Below are positions 18,055 through 29,257 of a stretch of 64,000 nucleotides of DNA, piece by piece (within the stretch, counting starts at the first letter, position 1; every line of letters begins with the position of its first letter). Under the pieces are notes generated by a model that made no database searches, was not told where the DNA came from, and worked only from the letters and a program-made list of their open reading frames with translations. Source of the stretch: Macrobrachium rosenbergii (Eukaryota; Arthropoda; Malacostraca; Decapoda; Palaemonidae); NCBI RefSeq assembly GCF_040412425.1, contig NC_089795.1:79032663-79096662 (forward strand), read 5' to 3'. The position numbers and the translations under genes are program-made.

Positions 18055-18428
18055 GGGGGTAGTGACTTTAGTGCATTTCACGCTGTGCACTGTAGGCAAT
18101 ACTTAAGGTTCTTTTCAGCGTCCCTTCGACCCCCTAACTGCAACCCCTTTCCTTCCTTTTACTGTACCTCCGTTCATATTCTTTTTCTTCCATCTGACTT
18201 TCCACCATCTCCTGACAGTCGAGAAACATGCCAAGTACCATTTTTAAAATATAATAAATTAAATTAAAAAATACTTTGACTCAGGATGGCGCTTGGCATG
18301 TTTCTCGACTGATAGCCTCAATTGTTTCATAGTGTAACTGCGAGGGTTTCTGGTTACTCTGTTTCCCTTTCAGCGCTGAATGGCCTTATAGGTACCAGTG
18401 TTTGGCCTTTGGCTTAAATTTTATATTC
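18055..18428. repeat. R1 interspersed repeat, copy 2, interrupted
   Basis: R1 core (CAATACTTAAGGTTCTTTTC, ACTGTACCTCCGTTCATATT, TTCAGCGCTGAATGGCCTTA, TTTGGCCTTTGGCTTAAATT), split by the 96-bp inverted-repeat element at 18216-18311. Confidence 0.85.
18216..18311. mobile_element. 96-bp terminal-inverted-repeat element nested in R1
   Basis: Perfect 20-bp inverted termini: CAGTCGAGAAACATGCCAAG at 18216-18235 and its complement at 18292-18311, enclosing 56 AT-rich bases. The other R1 copies lack this insert at the same point. No clear target-site duplication. It resembles a small MITE or a hairpin-forming insert. Confidence 0.75.
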
Positions 18429-18507
18429 TAATTGCAATATTCCAACAGAAAATTCTAATAGAGCCGCGAAAACTTCATTTCTTGAACTACTGATATCTAA
18501 TACTCAC

Positions 18508-18627
18508 GTATTTCAACTTCCTGAGTGTGCAGGTGAAGTTACTGAGCGCAGCTTGGACACTGAGAACGGAATCTTGAAGTGTATTTCGGTCGAAGTATGG
18601 TTGTTGTTGTTGTTGAATATGACGTCC
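18508..18627 (-). CDS. gene A exon 4
   Basis: 40 codons: a short Gln run (QQQQQPYFDRN), then SVQAALSNFTCTLRKLKY, matching ITAALSNYTCTLYRLGV in gene B. Acceptor ctcattacag, donor TAC|gtgagt. It is much shorter than B exon 4 (67 codons) because the Gln/Pro-rich part is reduced. Confidence 0.72.
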
Positions 18628-19324
18628 CTGTAATGAGAGGAGTAATGAGCTTCATGTGGATCGGGCAGTGAAGGAAAGATGATGATGATTATTTTTTTTA
18701 CGCTGATATTTGTTCGCGTAGTAATTGCTTCCATTTTTTCCCGAAGTGAAGAGGCGATCCTAAAAATTATTATTATGATTTTTTTTTTTTTTTTTGGAGA
18801 TACTATGCCAAAGTGTCTTTAGTACACTATGAGTAGGTGAAGTAGCAGTCTTGAGGTAACACGGTATTTTATTTAACTGTAAATTCTGAAGTATTTGTTT
18901 TGAGAAATGATCCTTCTACGTTTAAATGAGTATATACACTGACACGCACACAAATTTTTTTTGGATGTAACTGTAACGCAGTGTACTTCCACATTACCGA
19001 AAAGATATGGTCTGTATGAGATGATATTTGTATGTCCAGAAAGGTTGCAGAATTTTGGGGTCGAAAACGGATGGTTTCCGTAACGTATTCCTTGCATCCT
19101 GTAATTCATGGCCTCCCAGACTCTTTTCCAACACGAATATTTAATGTTGATTTAAAAAATGAGGATTAAATTGGGCATTAAGAATCTGTCACGCACTCAT
19201 AAACGTCATACATCATAGTCTTAATTCACTGCGTAAGAATGCGGTAAGGAAGAAAGGGGATTCGCTAGGAGAATGGAAAGGGAATATAGAGGGATAATTA
19301 TATATATATATATTTTAAACTTAC
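18628..19324. other. gene A intron 3
   Basis: Only a T run near 18780 and a short (TA)n near 19299 stand out. Confidence 0.5.
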
Positions 19325-19429
19325 GTGTCTGTGGATTCACCAATATCATATTGTCCAGTCGATAAAGTTTGGGCTGTAGGATTGTACAGGAACGTAGACG
19401 GTTTGTCCTCCAACATCTGCGTAATATCC
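19325..19429 (-). pseudogene. gene A exon 3, with two in-frame stops
   Basis: Splice sites are good (ttccatttcag / CAC|gtaagt) and the length is 105 nt. Phase 0 is fixed by exon 2, exon 4 and similarity to gene B. After GYYADVGGQTVYVPVQ and a further 11 codons the frame hits two TGA codons. An alternative frame through this exon is open but does not fit the flanking phases. Confidence 0.65.
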
Positions 19430-19939
19430 CTGAAATGGAAAGAATTTGAAATCGCCTAACGCATGTCATAGAAATGTAGTTGTTTTATATAATTTAGAAA
19501 ATTCATAATAGAACGCAGAGCGAAAATGACTTGTCAGATATGCTACAAAGTGAAGGAAAGTTATGTTGATATGAAAAAGAAAAAGCATTCAAAATAGTAA
19601 CGCTTTCTGTATGCATTCTCTTTAAATATTTAGGTATTCAAATTTTCAAAGCTTCTCTAAACTCCTTCTGTTGTCGACACATTATCCACACGAGTTAGCC
19701 AAGAAACCTCAAAGTCTGGTTTCTTCAAAGAGAAAATAAACATTACCTAAATTTTACGTTTTGTATGTAAATGAGAGGCGTTTGCTTCATGCATGAGATA
19801 AGTGAAGAAAGAGTTTTCGTCTTTGCGTATAGAATTGCAACGTTTCGATCTAATGGTAATCACCATAATAAAAACTTCAAACGCCTTGTGACGCAAAAGG
19901 CTTTTATTTTCTTATTTAGCAATTCATGTCTTTTCTGTA

Positions 19940-20265
19940 CTTTATCTTTCACAATCTCCACGCTTCCCTAGCCTCCCTTCTCGTGATTCTCTTCCATCTA
20001 AGGACCCAGCTGACACTATTGCGTACTGTTCTCCCAGGGCTTGTTAAAAAGACATGTCCAAGCCATCTCCGTCTCCGTGTCATCCTGATCTCATTTGCAT
20101 GGACTACGGTAATTTCCAGATTGCTCTCTTTTGTAAATCTGTCCTGCCATCTGACTCCTCATGTTCTTCTTAAAGCTTTATTCTCAAACCGATAAAATCT
20201 CTCAGAAATAGTTTCACTGTCATACCAAGATTCATTTCTCTGTACTAATATAGCTCTTACTGCAA
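19940..20265 (-). mobile_element. non-LTR retrotransposon remnant (reverse transcriptase C-terminal part)
   Basis: The minus strand reads ERFYRFENKALRRT, then one TGA, then GVRWQDRFTKES and RRRRWLGHVFLTSPGRT. This is the typical end of LINE reverse transcriptases (LRR.x.GVRWQDR...RRWLGHV). It has a single stop and no complete domain. It lies in gene A intron 2 on the same strand as the gene. Confidence 0.75.
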
Positions 20266-20370
20266 TATGTAAAATCTTTCATATGCAACTTCAGTATGAC
20301 GTGGGCATCTGATGCTGCGTACTTGTAGGCTATCTCCCTTGCATCTCTGAGGCTTTCTCATGGAACTTAC

Positions 20371-20517
20371 TGGTTGCTGGTGAGCGTACAAGGGTACGTC
20401 AATATGGTGAGGCATTCCTTTGATGAAAATGCGCTGCTGTTGGCACAATTTCTCGGCGTCTGCTAATCGCTTCAGGTCTGCGTAGTAGAGATCATCTCCA
20501 AAGCAGTTTGTCATGGC
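20371..20517 (-). CDS. gene A exon 2
   Basis: 49 codons beginning AMTNCFGDDLYYADLKRLAD, with two Cys (NCFGDD and KLCQQQ) matching SCLGEE and ECQQ in gene B. Donor CCA|gtaagt, acceptor ttgccag. Open reading frame. Confidence 0.75.
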
Positions 20518-20676
20518 CTGGCAAGTAAAGGAATAAATTCATGTATTCGAGCAATTATAGCTCAAAACTGCAAAAGGCATTTTTCCTGTTTAACTGATTA
20601 GTTATTCAGTGATTTGGTATCTTTAATGATCAAATTATTCCCTTGATAAATAATTACTGTGTGTAGTAAGCCTTAC

Positions 20677-20768
20677 CTTTGTGAATGCATACTTCCGGAA
20701 GAACCTGTCCTGGGCAAGACCGGTTGCTATTAGGAATGAGATGATGATCGCGTGACAATACATAATGT
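20677..20768 (-). CDS. gene A exon 1 (signal peptide)
   Basis: Acceptor tttctttcag at 20769, five untranslated bases, ATG at 20763-20761, then 29 codons. MYCHAIIISFLIATGLAQD is a clear signal peptide with likely cleavage after GLA, followed by RFFRKYAFTK. Donor AAG|gtaagg. It aligns with gene B exon 1 (MWRSIALLLSTAAVIGAQE...FFEKYGFGK). A further non-coding 5' exon is implied but was not located. Confidence 0.75.
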
Positions 20769-20885
20769 CTGAAAGAAAAAATAATACTGTTAAGAAATAA
20801 TAGATGTGTTTATATGTATGAACTTAATTTATGTGTATACATACGTACAGACATTAATATGTATGTATAATTATATATGTGTGTA

Positions 20886-20970
<85 letters not shown>

Positions 20971-22329
20971 TATATCTGTAACTAACAGTTAAGCTTGGGA
21001 AATGCACTTCTTTCTCAAGAAGTGTATGAACTCATGTCCAAAGCTTTACCGACCCCAGTATGAGATAAAAGCATTTTTTTGTATCACGTTCGGAATCATT
21101 GCCAGCTATGTGCCTATCTGCTGCATTGCCTTTATTGTACTTTAATAGAAATATCTCCTTCTCATCAGTAGTGATGACATTATAATCACTTTCTTTACGT
21201 GATATATGTGAATGCTGTCACTTGCAATTAACTGAGAGAATTGTACTTCATTACTCAAGCATGATTTAAACTCCCGTCTTTTGAGTTGCAAGTATCAGGG
21301 CTTTACCCACCTCACTACCGAAAATAGGCCGTTTGTTTATACCGTTCGGTGGTCAGTGCCACTGATATGCCTATTTTAATGTGACTATTTTTGAGAACTT
21401 AGGTATGTTTCGTGCTTTCCTTTTAGTGAACTTTTCATCACTGGCTCCCATGCACTCTCGAAATAAACTTGTACCAAATACCTGCAAATGATCCTGAGGT
21501 TGGGCTTGGACCCTATGGACATGATTGGAATCCATAATTCAGAAATGCAATGCAACTTAACATCGCATACTTTGCAATAGACTTGGAAGTTGGGTATGTT
21601 GCAATGTACTCAGTCACTGTTAAATGTTGCAGTGCACATAGATGCTCTAGACTTTGCAGTGCAGCTGTATATTGCATATAATATATAATAAATAAATCAG
21701 ACGCTGTAGCTGTTGCTGTTGTGCCTTCATACGCTGTTGAGACCGCAATGCACCCAGCCAATGGGGATGTTGCAATGCAGGCTTTCCTGAAAACTCACAG
21801 TTAATAGTGATTCTTAATTAGCTTGGTCTTCCTCATGAAAAATGAGAGTCAAAAGTTTGCAAAGGCCACACATTTTTCAGAAATGGGGTTTTGGGAATGG
21901 GGCGAGGGGGTTGGGGGAGGCGGGGGGAGGAAGAGAAGGAAAGATATAAAGCTGTTGGTGATGTTATGTCGTCTATTTTGTTGCGCAGCTTTGGTTTTCA
22001 TTAAACTTTTTCCATTACGATTTTTAACTTTTTTTCGTGAAAGTTTTGGCTTTCAGTGTTTTGTTCTGTGGAAACTTGAGGTGCGTTTTGCCTTGAGTTC
22101 GAAATATTTTTTGGCAGAACTGGAATTTTTGAGGTATCCTCTTGCGAAAATTATGCATAAATAGTTAGTAAGTTTTATCTCTTTTTGGCGCAAGTGCAGT
22201 TTAATTTACAAGTATCCTTTTACTCTTTATTTTGTAGATTTCATTTAGATTCAATTCTTGTAAAGAGTAGTTAATGCCGGGAAAATAATATATAGAAATA
22301 AATGCCATTGATCGAAAAATACTATATTG

Positions 22330-22400
<71 letters not shown>

Positions 22401-22829
22401 AAATGTTCTTTCAATCTTTTGGAACAATTTCAAAGAGGCATTAACTCCCAAAGTCAGCTTCCACAGAATCGAATTCCCATGCAAGAAAAACAAGAGTGAA
22501 TAACAATAGCTGCTTTCGTGCTATTACGAACTATTTCTTTTTCTTTTTCTTTTCGTTTTTTTTCTTCTCGGGTTGTTTATGGTCCCATGTCCTTCTCCCC
22601 ATAATGAAATAGCAGTTTTACTGGTGGGGACGGGAAATTCCTTTATTGAGTTATCTGTCTTCGTCTGTGGCGTCAGTGCAGTTCAATTTGTTTTCCGAAA
22701 TGTTTCGATCTGCTCTTAGATTTCAGCTTTAGTAAAAACATTACACACACACAAACACATATATATACTGTATATATATATATATATATATATACATAAA
22801 TACTGAAACATTTTAATGTCTCAAGTTAA
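20769..22829. other. upstream flank of gene A, no gene seen
   Basis: (GT)n(AT)n at 20878-20976, (ATT)n at 22328-22398, (TA)n at 22767-22794. The gene A promoter or 5' exon should lie here, but I found no convincing TATA plus donor pair. Confidence 0.45.
22328..22398. repeat. (ATT)n microsatellite
   Basis: About 24 uninterrupted ATT units. Confidence 0.97.
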
Positions 22830-23730
22830 CACATTAATATTGAATTCACTGTCCCCTGGGAATAAGTTGCACTTGGTGGGAATACCCGTTAAGTGTACTT
22901 ACCCTAACAGGGTTTGTTAGGACAAACGTGGCTAAATGCACTCTGCCATGAAGACTGATAAGACATGATTCCGGCTCTGTTTTTCTGTTCAAATTCCTGT
23001 TGAATTTAGGTTCTGAACTCGCAGTCGAGATCAACCAATTTCCTCTGTGAATCACTGTTGAGTTTGCTACACGTTGTCATATAGGCTATATCTGATATGT
23101 TACTTATTTTACGCCGGCTGTTTTTACACTTTCAAATCTTGAGACCAAAATGTACCAATTAATGTCGAATTCATTATACCTGGAGGATAACTTACACCTA
23201 GAGGAAGTCATATCATCAAGTTTAGCTACCCTGACCAGAATTTGAGCCCATACGTTTTCAAGTTTCTACATGGGAGACAGCGACTTGATACATACAGTCA
23301 TCAAGAAAGATAAGAATTGATATACGACTTTTGTTGTATCTTTTCTTGTAGATTTTACGTTCTGTTCTTAAAATAGAATGTAAGCCATCTTCAGCATGAT
23401 AGCGCAGTACTAAGTTTGTAACATGGGTGTAAATATCTATGAGAGTTTGACAATATTTTTACACGTGACATGTTTATACTTTTCAAAAGTAAAAACACAA
23501 ATAGCTTATTAGTATCGGATTCTCTTTATGTTGGGAATAATTTGTACCGAAAAAAAAAACCGTATCATAAAAGCGCAGCCTCCATAACCGGAATTTGAAC
23601 CCATTTCTTTTATAGTTGGTACGTTGGGGAAAATGATTGAATGCACACGACCGCCGAGAGAGAGAGAAATTGATGTCGACTGTTATGCTATCCTTTTTGT
23701 AACTCGGGTTCTGTACTGAGAGTTGAAACG
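22830..23730 (-). repeat. three diverged copies of a tRNA-like interspersed repeat
   Basis: Related units start near 22830, 23145 and 23510. Each has a GAATTCACT/GAATTCATT-type start, a GGAATAA...TTG/TAC phrase and then ACCCTGACCAGAATTTGAGC-type sequence, which is the complement of a B-box (GGTTCGAATCC-like). Units 2 and 3 continue with a stretch resembling a reversed A-box. Units are degraded and orientation is minus. Confidence 0.55.
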
Positions 23731-24061
23731 AACCATATCCTATTCAGTACCATTGGACTATTTATGGATAAAAATTCACCCAAAAAATTTGTGAAAAACC
23801 AATCGTACAAATATAGAAACGTAATACTGCTTTATCATTGTTTAAGGTAGGTTGCTTTCAATCGTAACTTTTTTGGGGGGTTGTTTTCAATTGTAACTAT
23901 TTTTTTTTTTATCTTGGCGGTTTAGTGTATTGTCACCGTTCCTCATGCCCAATCCTAAAAGACATAGGTTGGTATACTGATCAGGTAGGTCCATTTTTTC
24001 TTGGTTACTACTTATTTCGGGGTATATATATAGTGAATATGATATCAGTGTGTATTTCTAG

Positions 24062-24062
<1 letters not shown>

Positions 24063-24156
<94 letters not shown>

Positions 24157-24172
24157 TATATATATATAGTTA
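24063..24172. repeat. (TA)n microsatellite
   Basis: About 90 bp of TA, then a short AATTATATATA extension. Confidence 0.96.
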
Positions 24173-24880
24173 CAATATATCATACACATTTTAATATTCA
24201 ACACCTTTTAACATTCCAATTGGTATTTTAATGAAAATTAGTGTTAAATGCTTTAATATAATGATTTAAGTCTATGTTGATTTAAATATTCAGGCCGCAG
24301 TGGACATGTTACGGGCTTGCAGATAGTGTGTGCCTTCTATAGTACAGTGGTGACGGGGACACTATATAAGTATCTAAATGCTTGCTGCATGTAAGGGTTT
24401 TCTATGCTACCGCTTGCAATATTGATAGCTACGTTAACTTCTTAAAATCCCCACTTCATTATTTTTGGGGGGCGGGGTTACGTTTATCACTACAAATTGT
24501 ATTACATGAGAGCATGATAACCTTCTAGACTTACAGTATTCATGAACGTACAAAGACATGTAAGTTTTAATAGAATACAAAGGTTTAAAAATTCTTACAC
24601 TACGTGTTCCCTTAACAGCTAGCTGTATTGGAATAGCTCTTTATAAAAATCGACAGTTCCAAAATTGAACAATCAGACTACTGCTACCCCTCTTTACCTG
24701 GCACGACCATTCGTACGTGGGACCTTTTGCTTTCTGTTTTAGCCACTCGTCTTCTTCCCTTTGCTTGATATGGTAAGTTTCCTTTGCGTTTTGTGCCGTA
24801 TATTTTCTTATTTAAATTTTAGGTTGCTGTTTGTAAGATGAGTCGTTTTTGTGCTATTTTAAACTTATTTGTATTTTTAC
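24173..24880. other. no gene recognised
   Basis: AT-rich. The part from about 24650 may belong to the retroelement whose hammerhead-like end follows. Confidence 0.35.
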
Positions 24881-24883
24881 AGC

Positions 24884-24913
24884 TGTGATAATGGGGCAAG
24901 GCCCCGAAACGTC
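24884..24913 (+). other. hammerhead-ribozyme-like fragment
   Basis: GTGATAA is followed by a perfect 5-bp stem with a 3-nt loop (GGGGC-AAG-GCCCC), then GAAACGTC. This is the layout CUGAUGA / stem II / GAAAC of small hammerhead ribozymes known from Penelope-like elements and retrozymes. The invariant core is degenerate (GTGATAA instead of CTGATGA), so activity is unlikely. Confidence 0.35.
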
Positions 24914-24955
24914 TTCAATAAAGCCTTGTAAATATGCTATAAACGTGTCCCTTGT

Positions 24956-24957
<2 letters not shown>

Positions 24958-25049
<92 letters not shown>

Positions 25050-25053
25050 ATAT
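24958..25053. repeat. (AT)n microsatellite
   Basis: About 84 bp of pure AT with a short extension. Confidence 0.96.
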
Positions 25054-25127
25054 TTATACAAATATATATGTGTGTGTGTAATTGTAATAGCCACAATGTC
25101 CCCTTAACTTCTCGAATTCTTCGCGCT

Positions 25128-25351
25128 TTTTGGGATGGCTCAGTGGGTAGACTGTCGACTGGAGTCGCTGGATAAGTATCTGTGTCGAGGGATCGAGACC
25201 CGGCAGTACCAATCCATTTATCACTTATAAATTCCTTCGATGATAATTCGCCATCGGGGATATTCCCGAGGCAGCGTGAATTTGATATTGAGCGACATTT
25301 GTAGCTTCATGATTGTATATAAATCACGGTGTGATGAAAAATTTCACAGAC

Positions 25352-25437
<86 letters not shown>
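25128..25437 (+). mobile_element. tRNA-derived SINE ending in an (AT)n tail
   Basis: A tRNA-like head carries an A-box TGGCTCAGTGG (25136-25146) and a B-box GGATCGAGACC (25190-25200) at tRNA-like spacing. The body contains TATTCCCGAGGCAGCGTGAA and AGCGACATTTGTAGCTTCAT, then ATCACGGTGTGA, and ends in about 90 bp of (AT)n. The same body occurs twice, inverted, at 37141-37391, also next to (TA)n. Confidence 0.75.
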
Positions 25438-25440
<3 letters not shown>

Positions 25441-25821
25441 CCTAGAGAATAAGTACCAATCAAAAAACTGACCTTTCTCACCTCTGTTTCCGGGACTTAT
25501 GACGCGGGAGTATTTCAGTTACACCTTTATATATTGAGCTACGTCCACGGTGACGAAGTGTCACGCCCACTCCCTCGTTATTGTTGCGCTTAACGTCACA
25601 AATAAATCAATCTTTTTCACCCTGTTGCGAGATTGACTTCTCATCGGATGCTATAGTGGCCTTGGAAGTCCTACTTTTATTTCCAGATCATCTTTTGTTA
25701 TTATGTAAGGTTGAGTTGCGATGTTAATAAGTTGTATCATTGTAATGTAGGGCATATCGTCATCATATATTTTGATAAGAACTATGATTAATTATAGCTG
25801 TGATATAGAAACGTCTGTCTT

Positions 25822-25854
<33 letters not shown>

Positions 25855-25942
25855 AGTTCTACCACTACTACTACTAAAAATAATAATAATAATAAAAATA
25901 GATAAATAAATAATAATCATAATATAATAATAATAATAGATA

Positions 25943-25981
<39 letters not shown>

Positions 25982-28259
25982 CTAATTTATTTGAGTTTTA
26001 TTTCCTCGTGGAGAAAATAAGGAATCAATAGAATTATATTTAAATCGACGTGTTTGAATAGACCGATCTAAAATCGCGTTTTCCTCGACCGTCTTAATCT
26101 GAGCAGTGTGTTATTCGGGGAGTGAACGAATCAGTTTGCATCCGAAAACGGAAGTGTGGCGTTTTAAGGCCCGTAAATTCAAGTTGCATCGATTCAGTGC
26201 CCGGATGCGATTGTTTAAATCAGTCCGGTCACCCATGAAATTGCTTCTGTTTTCCAGCTCGCCCGCCTTGGATGTTGCTGCCTAATAGGGCATCAGTATT
26301 ATTCCAAGTTCCTCCGGGGCTTGGTCTTCAAGACCTAAATTTCATAATCAATCGAAGAGTATTTAACTCGCATTTATGAAAATGGCTGTCTGCGTTCTTG
26401 CGCCGCGTTGATGTTTATATGAATATAAGTTATATGCTTAAAATTCATCAGTAAATATTAATCAAAATCAAATTGAGTATACATGTCATTTGCATATCTA
26501 CTGAATCGTCTATATGATTATGTTGTTGATTTGGTCTTGCACAAGTATTCGTATACTTGAAGATTAGCAAGTGGTTGTCTGAACTATTTTAGGTTGGTAT
26601 TAATGCCTGTTAATCTATTGTGAATAATAAATGTTTGATTATTCTTCAGAGTGCGGTTAGAATGTTATCTGTGTTCCTCCGTAATTCATACTCATATTTC
26701 CACACCTTGTTTCACTGCGTAAACATCCATTATTAATTCCACCTGCCTTATAATCCTCAGACCGTGAGTGTATTGCCGAAGCCTCCAAGTTAATGGCTGA
26801 GGCCATATATAGGCGTGGACGGAAAATTAGGAAAGGAAGAGGAGGAGAAAGGGGAAAAAAAAAGAAAATCGGTGATTCTTGAAACAGCCGTCACGCGAGC
26901 GAGGACGTGAACTGAATGGTGTGGCGGACCGCGCCCTTATTGATCTCGTGACGTCATGTAATTTTGTTACCAAATTGTCCGTCACTTCGACAGCTTCCTC
27001 TCGTTACCCGGCAGAAATCTGGTGGGATAGTTAATAACACCAATTTTCCTTTCTCATTTTTCTTTTTCTCATGCAAAGGCTATTGATATGTTAGTTTTTT
27101 TTTTATAAACAGCAACCTAGTTATAGCCATACATTGCAACATTTAGTAGTCAACAAAGTCACAATTGCTCAGGTGTTGATAGAGAAAAGCAAGTGGCAGT
27201 TCGGATAACCAGCTCAGTTATTTGCAGTTTATTACATATTATGCACAGTACGTGTAATACACTAGTAGCCAAATTAAGGATTCGATAAACAAGGTCAGTT
27301 TTATCTTAGCTTCAAGGGAACCATATGCAGTGTGCTACGTATGAATGTAAGAAGCCTTAGGATGTTCATGTAAATAAAACAAAGGAGGAATAATGGCATT
27401 AATAACACGTATATAGGTATACATGCTCGTCATTAGAACCAGTTGGGAGAATGTGTAATTTGCATCCGTTTGTGTTGCTTTTGCTTTTATATTAAAATTC
27501 AAAAATTCAGAATGAAAATATTTGGCTATATAAAAGTTAAAATTTGAAAACTCTGTGCTAAGTTACCTGATTTTATTTATATGAAACAAATAACAGTGCA
27601 AACAATTTGATGGTAAAGGTAGTGGATTTAAATACGGTAATAAATTCTGTTAGTGTTATTTTTTTTATTTTTTGTCTTCCAAGATACGAATATGTTTGCG
27701 TTAATTACGTGAAAGTTGATACTGTAGTTGTTCGTGTTTATGTAAATACACTGCACGCAAGGAATGTAGATGAGCTAGAAATAACCCAGAGCCATCTTAA
27801 TTAGCATGTTAGGAAACGAATACGACGACAGATCCACTTACCTCGTGAATCAACTTATGTATTATGTATACATACATACACATATATATGTATTCATGTA
27901 TATATGTATAAAACACACCCACACACACCTGAAATAGCATGAATAAAGGGAAATTTAGGCAGGAGGTTGTTGTTGAAGGGGAAGAAATGTTCGTGAAGTA
28001 AGCAACGGGAGTTACTTACTTCAGTGGCGAAGGGAGAAGTTGTTACATATTCTCAACCACAGATAAAGAAGTAAAAGCCATTAACCTGGAGCCTGACTAA
28101 GGATGATCAAAGGCCCCCCAGTTATCAGGATAGAGAATGAAAGAGCTTTGGAAGTCCCGTATGGAAAAGGACCAGACGTCGTTAAGTTGGTTAAGATAGA
28201 GTATTCGGAGGGGGGGGGGGGCGGTTTCGCTCGATCCTTTCAACAGTAGAAGGAGTGAA
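25438..28259. other. 2.8 kb with no gene recognised
   Basis: (ACT)n at 25824-25853 and (AAT)n at 25879-25980. The blocks 26040-26350 and 26750-27020 are less AT-rich and look unique. The latter has a perfect CRE, TGACGTCA, at 26949-26956. These could be regulatory DNA, but no exon is evident. Confidence 0.4.
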
Positions 28260-28570
28260 CCTCCTCTTCTTGTCCTTTCCCTGCAGGGGGATATTGCATC
28301 AGTGCCCCTCACTGGGTTCACTCTAGGCATTACTTAAGGTTCTTTGCAGCTTCCCTTCGGCCCCTATCTGCAACTCCTTTCATTCCTTCTTTCATATTCT
28401 CTTTCTTCCATCTTACTTTCCACCCTCCCCTAACATTTGTTTCAAGATGCAACTGCAAGGATTTCATAGTATTACACCTTTAAATTTTTTAACCTTTTTG
28501 CTCTCAATCCCTTTCAGAGCTGAATGACCTCATAGGTCCCTGCGCTTGGCTTTGGCCTGAATTTCATGTA
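28260..28570. repeat. R1 interspersed repeat, copy 3
   Basis: GGCATTACTTAAGGTTCTTT, then TTCATATTCTCTTTCTTCCA, AGAGCTGAATGACCTCATAG and TGCGCTTGGCTTTGGCCTGA. Same orientation as the other copies. Confidence 0.85.
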
Positions 28571-29199
28571 AGTTTCCGGTCCATTCTTCTTGTCTTACAA
28601 GATAAAATGTTCTTTCACTGACTTTTTTCTTTTGGCATTAACAACACAGTGACCTAACTTTCCGTAATCAGATGCTCAACATTTTTTTTACCTTAGAAAG
28701 AGTCTCTTGACCCCTTATCGTTTTCATTTCACTTTGAGGGAGTTTTTACTAGTTAGAATAGGAGCTTAACACCTTTTTACAGCTTTGAGACAGATCTTGA
28801 CTTGTTTCAACACTGTGTATTTTGCCGTCTTATATATATACAATTTCACATTGCCAAGAAAACTGCATTCATTTTTGCCGCTTAATTTCATTGGGGGAGG
28901 AAATAAGTGCAATTCGAGTTATTTATGTTATTACCTGTAACTTTAACAGCAAAATGTCTTTCTCCAGCAATGAAAGCAAGATGCTTTTAGTCTGACGCGA
29001 CCTGGGATTTTCGCTCTAATGCACGAACATAAAAGTATAGGTAAGAACTTCAGGATGGAGAGGTGGAAATAACAAGGAGGTTGGAGCTACCCTCCATGGG
29101 AAATAAAGAGCTTAGTTCAACTCTGCCCCTTGTTAATCCCAGAATCCTTACTTTCATTGCCTTTCTAAGGAGCGGGTGTATTAGTCTCATAAGAGAGTT

Positions 29200-29257
<58 letters not shown>

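Larger units (their letters stand above)
14793..20768 (-). pseudogene. gene A: paralogue of the secreted protein gene B, with stops in exons 3 and 5
   Basis: Six exons match gene B (47.6-53.6 kb) exon by exon: 20677-20763, 20371-20517, 19325-19429, 18508-18627, 16719-16820 and 14793-15035. All GT-AG junctions and all phase-0 boundaries are preserved, and an acceptor again lies exactly 5 nt before the ATG. Exon 3 begins as expected (GYYADVGGQTVYVPVQ against GFPTNIGGQPLYVPLP in B) but reaches TGA at 19348-19346 and 19339-19337. Exon 5 reaches TGA at 16742-16740, and its downstream sequence looks frame-shifted (DEIEGLI in another frame). Exons 1, 2, 4 and 6 are open. Exons 3 (105 nt) and 5 (102 nt) are both multiples of three, so skipping them leaves an open 198-residue message. 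Either this is a young unprocessed pseudogene, or the stops sit in skippable exons. The family is unknown to me. A LINE remnant lies in the intron between exons 2 and 3. Confidence 0.7.

Noticed and set aside
25136..25200. A functional tRNA gene
   Set aside because: A- and B-boxes are present but acceptor-stem and anticodon pairing do not form a proper cloverleaf, and a SINE body follows.
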